From DSAR01 sp034437315 (lineage in GTDB: Bacteria > Chloroflexota > Anaerolineae > B4-G1), in the NCBI GenBank assembly GCA_034437315.1, contig DAOTUC010000275.1:1-8631 (forward strand): 8,631 nt of DNA, written 5' to 3'. The translations under genes and the position numbers were made by a program. The notes under the pieces are model-generated. The model searched no databases and had not been told where the DNA came from. It saw only the letters and a list, made by a program, of their open reading frames with translations. Position 1 is the stretch's first letter, and each line of letters begins with the position of its first letter. Positions 1-6,488 of the stretch are shown here, in pieces.

Positions 1-8
1 CGTTGTGG

Positions 9-64
9 GCAAGTTAACTTGCGCGCCGAGATCTCTGAAAAGCGAGAGATACCTGGAAGCTTCC
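9..64. repeat. Cluster of short perfect palindromes
   Basis: Three perfect palindromes lie within 56 bp: GCAAGTTAACTTGC (9-22), GAGATCTC (28-35) and GGAAGCTTCC (55-64). A 6-bp hairpin (ATCTCT at 31-36 with AGAGAT at 45-50, 8-nt loop) overlaps the second. No reading frame here resembles a known protein on either strand. The stretch could be protein-binding sites or a structured RNA inside the element whose end is proposed near position 280, or chance. The function is unknown. Confidence 0.4.
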
Positions 65-230
65 GAGTTCTGCCTGGTGGAAGTTACGGCCTCGAAGGAG
101 TAGAGAATCGTCAGTCACCGTTCAAAGGACACCGGTCACGCACTATCGTCTGTGTCCTCCTCCTCCTTCGCTTCCTCGCCCACCAGCTAATCCAAGTCTG
201 GCAAGTCGAGGCCCGTCCATCCCATGACCA

Positions 231-280
231 CCCCATTTCTAATTGTCATCGATGTCCATTTCTAATTGTCGTTTGACACA
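231..280 (-). mobile_element. Probable transposon or IS end with tandem binding repeats
   Basis: The 15-mer CCATTTCTAATTGTC occurs at 233-247 and again at 256-270, a period of 23 bp, followed by GTTTGACACA to position 280. Read on the - strand, the end is TGTGTCAAAC followed by two copies of GACAATTAGAAATGG. A TGT-initiated terminus with spaced, directly repeated transposase-binding sites just inside it is typical of IS21-family and Tn7/Tn5053-like elements (family knowledge). On that reading the element lies to the left, with its body at 1-230 and beyond the window. No transposase, IstB-like ATPase or target duplication is visible here, so the family assignment is inference and the piece could be a solo remnant. 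Confidence 0.5.
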
Positions 281-320
281 GGAGGCTGTCCCAAGCACGT
301 AACGCTCCCGTAGAAACATT

Positions 321-348
321 TTGTCGCTTCCCGCAACCGTAGTATAAT
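321..348 (+). promoter_or_regulatory. Sigma-70-type promoter of unit 1
   Basis: TTGTCG (321-326, four of six matches to TTGACA) and a perfect TATAAT (343-348) are separated by 16 bp. Transcription would start near 354-356, leaving a leader of about 225 nt before the AAA+ ATPase gene. No better -35/-10 pair was seen closer to the gene. The promoter lies just outside the proposed transposon end. Confidence 0.55.
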
Positions 349-581
349 AGAGGGCGTGACCAAAATGATTGATTGGCGCGTTTTCTAATACGATCATGGC
401 GGATTAGGCTTCCGAAGTCTGGGATTAGTTAATATGCCATTGTCAAGCGCCTCCGCAAGGTTAACCGACTTTTAAACGTTAGAGACTATTAAAAAATTCA
501 CTCAGAGGCCCGTCCGCGAGCCGATTAGCACAATTATTTAAGACGCTCGTTACGGAAGTAGACTGTTAGGAGCAATTCGAT
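349..581 (+). other. Long non-coding leader of the ATPase gene
   Basis: This stretch has no plausible coding frame and is visibly richer in A and T than the genes that follow. GATTAG is repeated three times (402-407, 423-428, 523-528), which could be chance. No recognisable riboswitch core or intrinsic terminator was found. It ends in an AGGAG Shine-Dalgarno (568-572), nine bases before the ATG at 582. The length suggests room for post-transcriptional control, but nothing here proves it. Confidence 0.35.
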
Positions 582-1883
582 ATGGCGCAAAATCCGCAAA
601 AAAGCAGCGACCGACCGATGTACATCCCGCCGATTCCCAAATCGGTCAAGGATACGGGACTTAGCCTGGCCCTGTTAACCGACCTGGCGATCAAAATTAT
701 GTATTTCGAAGGCAACATCTCCGGTTACGAATTGGCCAACCGGATGCGATTGCCCTACCCCGGCGTCGTCGAACAGGTGCTGGAATTCATCAAACGGGAA
801 AAGTTCTGCGAGGTCACCGGGACCGGCGGTTACGGGGAGGCCGCCTACCAGTACACCATCGCCGAAAAGGGGCGCGCCGTAGCCCGCGAAGTCCTGGATC
901 GCAGCCAATACGCCGGCCCGGCGCCCGTCACGTTGCGCGCCTATACCTATGCGATACACAAGCAGACGCTGGGCAACGTCGTCGTCCACCAACGCAAGAT
1001 GCGCCAGGCCCTCTCCCACCTGGTCATCAACGAAGAGACCTTCGCCCAATTGGGGCCAGCCGTCAACTCCGGGCGCTCCATCTTCCTCTATGGACACCCC
1101 GGCAACGGCAAGACTGCCATCGCGGAAAGCATCGGCCGGATGATCCTTGGCGATACGATGTTCATCCCCTACGCCATCGAAGTGGGCGGCCAAATCATCC
1201 GCGTCTTCGATAACGTCAACCACGTTGTCGTCGATCAAGAAGGCGCGGATAATCAACGCAAGAAAAAATACGATCCCCGCTGGGAGCACATCCAGCGCCC
1301 CGTCATCATCACCGGCGGCGAGTTGACGCTCGAATCGCTCGACCTGGTCTACGACGAGAATAACAAGTATTACGAATCCCCATTCCAGGTCAAGGCCAAC
1401 GGCGGCATGCTGCTCATCGACGACTTTGGACGCCAGCAGGCCCGCCCCCGCGACCTACTCAACCGCTGGATAGTCCCCCTGGAAAAACGGGTCGACTTTC
1501 TAACGCTCCACACCGGCCGCAAAATCGAGGTGCCCTTCGACGTCCTCATCGTCTTTTCGACCAACCTGGCCCCCCGCGACCTGGTCGACGAGGCCTTCTT
1601 GCGACGCATCCGCCACAAGATAGAGATCTCCAACCCCTCGTGGGACGAATACCGCGAGATCTTCCGCCGCGTGTGCGCCAGCAAAAAGGTCCCTTACGAT
1701 GACCGTGGGCTGGCCTACCTGATCCAGGAGCACTACCTCAAACACAAGCGCTCCAAGCGCGCGTGCCATCCCCGCGACATCGTCGACCAACTCATCGACA
1801 CCGCTCGCTATACGAATACCCGCCCCGCCCTGACCAAGGAACTGATCGACCAGGCGGCCGAGGCTTACTTCGTCGAAATATAG
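582..1883 (+). CDS. AAA+ ATPase with N-terminal winged-helix-like domain
   Basis: This is a 433-residue soluble AAA+ ATPase. Residues about 30-105 look like a helical winged-helix-type domain. The ATPase core follows, with Walker A GHPGNGKT (171-178), Walker B MLLIDDFG (276-283), a sensor-1 Asn in FSTN (328), likely arginine-finger residues in FLRRIRHKI (341-342), and a C-terminal lid with a sensor-2-like HPRD motif (396-399). There is no signal peptide or membrane segment. The ATG is supported by AGGAG nine bases upstream. Its job is not known: the core resembles MoxR/helicase-loader-like AAA+ proteins, while the N-terminal domain suggests binding of DNA or a partner protein. It is first in a tight unit, with the GDPD gene starting 12 nt after its stop. 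I am confident of the ATPase fold but not of the function. Confidence 0.85.
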   Translation: MAQNPQKSSDRPMYIPPIPKSVKDTGLSLALLTDLAIKIMYFEGNISGYELANRMRLPYPGVVEQVLEFIKREKFCEVTGTGGYGEAAYQYTIAEKGRAVAREVLDRSQYAGPAPVTLRAYTYAIHKQTLGNVVVHQRKMRQALSHLVINEETFAQLGPAVNSGRSIFLYGHPGNGKTAIAESIGRMILGDTMFIPYAIEVGGQIIRVFDNVNHVVVDQEGADNQRKKKYDPRWEHIQRPVIITGGELTLESLDLVYDENNKYYESPFQVKANGGMLLIDDFGRQQARPRDLLNRWIVPLEKRVDFLTLHTGRKIEVPFDVLIVFSTNLAPRDLVDEAFLRRIRHKIEISNPSWDEYREIFRRVCASKKVPYDDRGLAYLIQEHYLKHKRSKRACHPRDIVDQLIDTARYTNTRPALTKELIDQAAEAYFVEI

Positions 1884-1895
1884 ACTGGCAAACTG

Positions 1896-2663
1896 GTGAA
1901 TTGGAAAAGCGATCACGGAAGGACGCTCAATATCGCCCATCGGGGCGCCAGCAGCGTAGCGCCGGCCAACACGCTGTCCGCCTTTGAAAAAGCCGCCGCG
2001 CTGGGCGCCGACGGCATCGAATTTGACGTCCACCTCTCGGCCGACGGCGTCCCGGTCGTCATCCACGACGCCACGGTCGACGCGAGCACGGACGGCAGCG
2101 GGCCGGTCGCATCGCTCACGCTCGCCCAACTCAAACGCCTCGACGCTGGCGCTTACTTCAGCCCACAATTCGCCGGCGAGACCCTCCCCACCCTGGAAGA
2201 GGTCCTCGCCGCTTTCGGTTCCCGCTTGCTGTTAAACGTCGAACTCAAAAGCGTCAGTCTGCGCGACAATGGATTGGAACAAGTCGTGCTCGCCCAGATC
2301 GCGCAGCACGACTTGAGCGAGCAGGTTCTGATCTCCTCCTTCAACCCCTTCGCCCTGCGCCGCGTCAAGCGATTAGCCCCCCACATCCTGACCGGCCTGC
2401 TCTACGCCCCCGATCTGCCGCTTCCGCTGCGCCGCGCCTGGCTGGCCTGCATCGCGCCCCACGAGGCCCGCCACCCCGCCTACACGATGGTCAACGCGCA
2501 ATACGTCGCCTGGGCCAGGAGGCGCGGTTACCGCGTGCATCCCTGGACGGTCGACGACGCCGACGAAATGGCCCGCCTTATCGACCTCGGCGTCGACGCC
2601 ATCATCACCAATCGCCCTGATCTGCTCCGCGATGCGCTGGCGGACTCGGCGGGAGGCGCGTAG
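1896..2663 (+). CDS. Glycerophosphodiester phosphodiesterase
   Basis: The 255-residue product matches the GDPD family, TIM-barrel enzymes that hydrolyse glycerophosphodiesters to sn-glycerol 3-phosphate and an alcohol. Visible motifs are HRGAS with the catalytic His15, the metal ligands Glu42 and Asp44 in GIEFDVHLS, the second catalytic His57 in VIHDAT, Glu116 in NVELK, HPWTVD (215-220) and TNRPD (238-242). The usual P-E-N-T after HRG is P-A-N-T here. No signal peptide is seen, so it is likely cytosolic like UgpQ. The start is GTG, 12 nt after the ATPase stop, with only a weak ribosome site, so translational coupling is likely. It overlaps the start of the following membrane phosphoesterase gene, which suggests joint work in phospholipid or phosphodiester turnover. 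The product is clear; the physiological substrate is not. Confidence 0.9.
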   Translation: MNWKSDHGRTLNIAHRGASSVAPANTLSAFEKAAALGADGIEFDVHLSADGVPVVIHDATVDASTDGSGPVASLTLAQLKRLDAGAYFSPQFAGETLPTLEEVLAAFGSRLLLNVELKSVSLRDNGLEQVVLAQIAQHDLSEQVLISSFNPFALRRVKRLAPHILTGLLYAPDLPLPLRRAWLACIAPHEARHPAYTMVNAQYVAWARRRGYRVHPWTVDDADEMARLIDLGVDAIITNRPDLLRDALADSAGGA

Positions 2664-3868
2664 TGCGCCAGCCCCCCCATCTAGACAGGGCGACGCCAGC
2701 GCAACCCACGCGCCACTCGCCAGATTACCGCCCCAACCTCATCCACCTGGCCCTCGTGTTCGCCGACGCCCTCAGTCGCATCCCTCCGGCCGCCTTAATG
2801 CCAACCTGGCTAGCGCTAGCCGCCATCGCCTGTTGGCCGTGGGGCGATTTGCGCTTGCCGGTCGCCCTGCTCACGCTGACCTTCATCCTGGGCGACGGCG
2901 TCAGCCTGACGCTCTTGCCCCGCCGGGAGCGCTCCTTTGGCCCCGTCACACCCCCGCTTTTGGGGCTGGCCCTCGTTCGCGCCGCCCTCATCTTCGGACT
3001 GGGGATTGTTTGGAACGCGCCCGCCGGCCTTCTGACCGCCGCAGCGCTCAATCTGGCGATCTTCGCCACGGCGCTCTACGCCACGTGGATCGAGCCATTC
3101 CAGATCGGCGTCACCGAAATCACGTTGCGCTCCCCCAAGCTCGACGGGGTCGAGCCCTTGCGACTGCTGCATCTCAGCGACTTGCACGTCGAGCGCCTGG
3201 CCTTGCGGGAGCGGCGGTTATTCCACATCGTCGAAACTCTCTCACCCGACGCCATCGCACTGACCGGCGATTACCTGATTCTCGCCGCCGAGCAAGACGA
3301 GGCCGTCCACGCCGCAGCGCGCCAGACGTTGAAGGCGCTCTGCCGGATCGCCGGCCCGCAATGCCCCATCTACGCCATCCCCGGCAGTCCGCCAGTTGAC
3401 CATCCCCACATCGTCCCGCATATCTTCGCCGATCTGCCGATCAATTGGCTGTTGGACGAGGTGAGAGACGTACGCCTGAAAAATCACGCCATACGAATCG
3501 CCGGGTTGCGCTGCACCGCCGAGCGGAAGCGAGACGCGCCTCGCCTCCGGCGACTGTTGAACGGCGGCGCGCCGGCCGAGCGCTTCACCCTGTTGCTTTA
3601 CCATTCGCCCGACCTGATGCCCGAGGCGACGGAGATAGGCGTAGACCTGTATCTCTGCGGGCACACCCACGGCGGGCAAATTCGTTTGCCGCTCTACGGG
3701 GCCGTCTTCACCAGCTCCGAATTCGGCAAACGATACGAGATGGGCCGCTACCAGGCTGGCGACACCACGCTCTACGTCAACCGGGGGTTGGGCGTGGAAG
3801 GCCTCGGTGCTCCCCGCGCGCGCTTTCTCGCTCCGCCAGAGATCGTCCTGTGGACGCTCTCCAATTGA
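2663..3868 (+). CDS. Membrane-anchored metallophosphoesterase, atypical GNH motif
   Basis: The 401-residue protein has a hydrophobic N-terminal half with about four membrane segments (roughly 45-60, 65-85, 98-117, 120-140). A calcineurin-like metallophosphoesterase domain follows, of the YkuE type. Its motifs are LSDLH (Asp173, His175), LTGDY (Gly202-Asp203), YHSPD (His314) and CGHTHGGQ (332-339). The third motif, normally Gly-Asn-His-Asp/Glu, reads GSPPVDH (241-247), so the usual metal-ligand Asn and general-acid His are absent; His247 is the nearest His. Activity may be altered or lost. The GTG start overlaps the GDPD stop by one base and has GGGAGG (2651-2656) six bases upstream. Family members act on membrane-linked phosphoesters. 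Coupling to GDPD fits lipid or envelope phosphate metabolism, but the substrate is unknown. Confidence 0.85.
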   Translation: MRQPPHLDRATPAQPTRHSPDYRPNLIHLALVFADALSRIPPAALMPTWLALAAIACWPWGDLRLPVALLTLTFILGDGVSLTLLPRRERSFGPVTPPLLGLALVRAALIFGLGIVWNAPAGLLTAAALNLAIFATALYATWIEPFQIGVTEITLRSPKLDGVEPLRLLHLSDLHVERLALRERRLFHIVETLSPDAIALTGDYLILAAEQDEAVHAAARQTLKALCRIAGPQCPIYAIPGSPPVDHPHIVPHIFADLPINWLLDEVRDVRLKNHAIRIAGLRCTAERKRDAPRLRRLLNGGAPAERFTLLLYHSPDLMPEATEIGVDLYLCGHTHGGQIRLPLYGAVFTSSEFGKRYEMGRYQAGDTTLYVNRGLGVEGLGAPRARFLAPPEIVLWTLSN

Positions 3869-3881
3869 ACCGCTTCCCTGC

Positions 3882-3909
3882 TTGCTCCTCACCCTCTCTG
3901 TGCTATAAT
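3882..3909 (+). promoter_or_regulatory. Extended -10 promoter of the LuxR-Kelch gene
   Basis: TGCTATAAT (3901-3909) combines a perfect -10 hexamer with an upstream TG dinucleotide. A poor -35, TTGCTC (3882-3887), lies 16 bp upstream. Extended -10 promoters tolerate a weak -35. Transcription would start near 3916, about 70 nt before the ATG, giving this gene its own transcript independent of unit 1. No intrinsic terminator is seen after the phosphoesterase stop at 3868, so readthrough from unit 1 is also possible. Confidence 0.6.
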
Positions 3910-3935
3910 CCTGATGTTTCCCCGACACTAGCGAC

Positions 3936-3959
3936 AGGTTGTCAACCTCCCGCAGGTTG
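3936..3959 (+). promoter_or_regulatory. Alternative-pairing repeat in leader (possible operator)
   Basis: AGGTTG (3936-3941), CAACCT (3943-3948) and AGGTTG (3954-3959) lie in a row. The middle hexamer is complementary to both neighbours. In DNA the first pair makes a 13-bp dyad, AGGTTGTCAACCT. In RNA the second pair makes a 6-bp hairpin with a CCCGC loop. It lies between the promoter and the weak AAGGA ribosome site (3968-3972). It could be an operator, possibly autoregulatory because the gene encodes a DNA-binding protein, or an RNA hairpin. This is inference only. Confidence 0.35.
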
Positions 3960-3985
3960 CTAAAGTTAAGGAATTAACACACTCA

Positions 3986-5341
3986 ATGGCCGAACACGGC
4001 GAACCACTTTCCGAGCGAGAAACCGAAATCCTAGAGATGGTGGCGACCGGCATCACCAACCGCGAAGTCGCCCAGGCGCTATTCATCAGCGTCAACACCG
4101 TCAAGGTGCATCTCCGCAACATCTACACGAAGTTAGGCGCCGAATCCCGCACCGAGGCGACGATGATGGCAGTCCGCGACGGGCTGATCGTCGTGGAAGG
4201 CATCACCGACGAGATGCAGGGCGCCGATGAAGCGGAAAGCCCAGAGACGGCGGAAACCACCCCGGAGCCCCGGCCGCCGCTCCCGCTGTTCAAACGGGTC
4301 GCCCTCGTCGGCGCGCTGTTTCTCGTGATCGCCAGCGTCGCTCTGACCTGGCCCCGCGCCGCGCCGGGCGCCGCCAATGAAAACCCAGGCGATGGCCCCC
4401 ATCTCCCCCTCGACAGGCCGCCGGAACAGGAGACCCTCGTAAGCGCCGCGACGAACGAATCCAAATGGGAAGAACAAGCCCAGATGCCCACTCGCCGGGC
4501 CTACCTGGCGACAGTCGCCGTCGATGGTCGCCTATTCGCCATCGCCGGGCAAAACGCCGAGGGGACGAGCGGGGTGCTAGAAATCTACAACCCTGAGGAA
4601 AATATCTGGACCCGGGGACGGGATAAACCGACACCGGTCACCTACGTCTCCGCGGCCGCCGTCGACAACCAGGTCTACGCGCCCGGCGGATGTGACGCCG
4701 CCGGCAGGCCGACCGACCAAGTGGAGGTATACGACATCGAAAGCGACAGTTGGCGCGCCGTCCAACCGCTACCCGAACCTCGCTGCGCCTACGCTCTGAC
4801 CGCGCTGGAGGAGACCCTCTACCTCTTCGGCGGATGGCAGGGCGAGCAATACGTCGATTCGACCTACATCTACGACGTAAAGGCCGACACGTGGCGCGAA
4901 GCCCCGCCGATGAACGTCAAACGGGGCTTTGCAGGCGCGGTCAGTTTGGGAAACGCGATCTACGTCGTGGGCGGTTACGAAGGCGAGCAGGAGCTCAGGA
5001 CGTGCGCCGTCTACATCCCAGAGACAGAACAATGGGATACGTGCCCCCCGCTCTCTATCGGACGCGGCGGGCTGGGACTGGTCAACCTGGGCGGGCAACT
5101 CTACGCCATCGGCGGCGGCGGATGGACCAGCTACCTGGGGTTCAACGAACGGTATACACCTAACCAGAGAAGATGGACGCCCATCGAAACCCCGCTGGTG
5201 GGAGAATGGCGCAGCCCCGGCGTCGTCGAATTGGACACGACCCTCTACGCCGTCGGTGGGTGGAGCGGCAACTACCTGAGCGTCAACCAGATGTATACCG
5301 GCCTCCCTTACAGAATCTTCATCCCCGTCAGCAACAACTAA
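3986..5341 (+). CDS. Transmembrane LuxR-type HTH regulator with Kelch propeller
   Basis: The 451-residue protein has a clear modular layout. Residues 7-68 are a LuxR/GerE helix-turn-helix (LSERETEILEMVATG, then NTVKVHLRNIYTKLG). An acidic, proline-rich linker (about 72-100) leads to one membrane helix (103-122). A second linker leads to six Kelch repeats (about 160-208, 209-256, 257-303, 304-350, 351-397, 398-438), each with the Gly-Gly and spaced Tyr/Trp pattern, enough for a six-bladed beta-propeller. Topology should be HTH inside and propeller outside. There is no receiver domain, so it is best read as a one-component membrane regulator, like ToxR in layout but not homologous. The C-terminus YRIFIPVSNN resembles the short tails of Chloroflexota extracellular proteins. 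AAGGA lies 13 bases before the ATG, which is long. The ligand and target genes are unknown; the flanking genes are candidates. Confidence 0.88.
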   Translation: MAEHGEPLSERETEILEMVATGITNREVAQALFISVNTVKVHLRNIYTKLGAESRTEATMMAVRDGLIVVEGITDEMQGADEAESPETAETTPEPRPPLPLFKRVALVGALFLVIASVALTWPRAAPGAANENPGDGPHLPLDRPPEQETLVSAATNESKWEEQAQMPTRRAYLATVAVDGRLFAIAGQNAEGTSGVLEIYNPEENIWTRGRDKPTPVTYVSAAAVDNQVYAPGGCDAAGRPTDQVEVYDIESDSWRAVQPLPEPRCAYALTALEETLYLFGGWQGEQYVDSTYIYDVKADTWREAPPMNVKRGFAGAVSLGNAIYVVGGYEGEQELRTCAVYIPETEQWDTCPPLSIGRGGLGLVNLGGQLYAIGGGGWTSYLGFNERYTPNQRRWTPIETPLVGEWRSPGVVELDTTLYAVGGWSGNYLSVNQMYTGLPYRIFIPVSNN

Positions 5342-5359
5342 TTTACCGCTCCAAGTCGC

Positions 5360-5387
5360 GAGTTGCAGACTTGCAGACTTGCAACTC
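5360..5387 (+). repeat. Tandem octamer repeat forming a hairpin before the SD
   Basis: TTGCAGAC occurs twice in tandem (5363-5370, 5371-5378), followed by the variant TTGCAACT (5379-5386). GAGTTGCA (5360-5367) and TGCAACTC (5380-5387) form a perfect 8-bp stem around a 12-nt loop. The hairpin ends three bases before the AGGAGGT ribosome site of the aminotransferase gene. It may be an interspersed repeat, or it may shape transcript stability or translation. There is no U-tract after it, so it is not an ordinary terminator. Confidence 0.5.
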
Positions 5388-5404
5388 ACCAGGAGGTAAT
5401 CACT

Positions 5405-6478
5405 TTGACCCCTAAACTGATCAATCTGACCCGAGGCGTCCCGCCCGTCGACGTATTTCCCACCGAAGACCTGATCGACTGCTTCGACGCATCCCTCAGG
5501 CGAGACGCCGACGTATTGCTCCAATACGGTCGCGCCGGATATCCGCCCTTGCGCCAATGGTTGGGAGCCCGCTATGGCGTCAACGCCGAGCGGGTGCTGA
5601 CGAGCAACAGCTCGCTGGAACTCTTCACGTTCATCACCCAGGCCCTCTTGACGCCGGGAGAGCGGGCCTTCGTCGAATCCCCGACCTACGATCGGGCTAT
5701 CACGCTATTGCGACGCACCGGCGCCGAGGTCGTGGGCATCCTCCTGGAAAAGGACGGCGTCGACCTGGAGGCGCTGGAAACGGCCCTCCAGCGCGGCGCG
5801 CCGGTCCTGATGTACATCATCGCCGATTTCCAGAACCCGATGGGCGTCACGACCAGCCTGGAAAAGCGAAAGCGCCTGGTCGAACTGGCCGAGCAATACG
5901 ACTTCTGGATCGTTGAGGACGCGCCTTATCGCCAGCTCCGTTACTGGGGCGAGGATATCCCCTCCCTGCACGCAATAGCGCCCGACCGCGTGCTGCACGT
6001 GTCCTCGTTCTCCAAGATCCTCTCGCCTGGCCTGCGGCTGGGCTACGTCATCGGCCCAGAAGAGGCCATCGCCAGATTCTCCCAATGGGCGTTGGATTCC
6101 TACATTGGCCCGGTCTTGCCGACCCAGGGCATGGTCTACGAGTACTGCCGGCGAGGCTTATTGGACAAAAACATTGAGCATTTGAAAACGCTCTACCGCC
6201 CGCGTCTGGAGACGGTCCGTGCCGCGCTGCACGAGCACATACCCCAGGCGACCTGGACGGAACCGGAGGGCGGCTTCTTCATCAGCGGCGACCTGCCCGA
6301 GCATTGCGACATCGCAAACCTGATCCAGCAGGGCCACAAGGTCGGACTGAAGCTCTCCAACGGACGGGGCTTCTTCCCCAACCCTGAAAATGGCGAGCGC
6401 TTCCTGCGCATCCCGTTTTGCAGCCTGACGCCGGAGGAGATCGAAGAAGGCGTAAAACGGCTGGCGAGCATCGTGTAA
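5405..6478 (+). CDS. PLP-dependent class I/II aminotransferase
   Basis: The 357-residue product is a fold-type I pyridoxal-phosphate aminotransferase, close to the 2-aminoadipate/MocR-type catalytic domain but without the MocR winged helix. Visible features are YGRAGYPPLR (41-50), a phosphate-loop region SNSSLELF (67-74), QNPMG with Asn144, EDAPY with Asp172 and Tyr175, the Schiff-base Lys204 in SFSKILSPGLRLGY, and the substrate-carboxylate Arg335 in FLRIPFC. The TTG start at 5405 is chosen because AGGAGGT (5391-5397) is seven bases upstream; an in-frame TTG at 5363 would place the hairpin and ribosome site inside the gene. It probably transfers an amino group between an amino acid and a 2-oxo acid, but the substrate cannot be read from sequence. 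The DUF362 gene follows after 10 nt, so the two are likely cotranscribed. Confidence 0.9.
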   Translation: MTPKLINLTRGVPPVDVFPTEDLIDCFDASLRRDADVLLQYGRAGYPPLRQWLGARYGVNAERVLTSNSSLELFTFITQALLTPGERAFVESPTYDRAITLLRRTGAEVVGILLEKDGVDLEALETALQRGAPVLMYIIADFQNPMGVTTSLEKRKRLVELAEQYDFWIVEDAPYRQLRYWGEDIPSLHAIAPDRVLHVSSFSKILSPGLRLGYVIGPEEAIARFSQWALDSYIGPVLPTQGMVYEYCRRGLLDKNIEHLKTLYRPRLETVRAALHEHIPQATWTEPEGGFFISGDLPEHCDIANLIQQGHKVGLKLSNGRGFFPNPENGERFLRIPFCSLTPEEIEEGVKRLASIV

Positions 6479-6488
6479 TCAGGATTAA

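Noticed and set aside
19..276. 85-residue open frame at the left edge
   Set aside because: It runs into the 15-bp tandem repeats of the proposed transposon end, has no ribosome site, and its sequence resembles no known protein.
675..2168. Long antisense open frames opposite the ATPase and GDPD genes (204 and 222 residues)
   Set aside because: They are shadows caused by high-GC codon bias in the strongly supported + strand genes, with no family motifs.
2632..3399. 255-residue + strand frame overlapping the GDPD and phosphoesterase genes
   Set aside because: The product is rich in Arg, Pro and Ala as expected of an out-of-frame high-GC translation; the overlapping phosphoesterase frame has clear motifs.
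5363..5404. Upstream in-frame TTG start for the aminotransferase
   Set aside because: It would put the tandem repeat, hairpin and the AGGAGGT ribosome site inside the coding region; the TTG at 5405 has ideal spacing.
4769..5557. 262-residue antisense frame opposite the Kelch gene
   Set aside because: No motifs or ribosome site; the + strand frame has six clear Kelch repeats.
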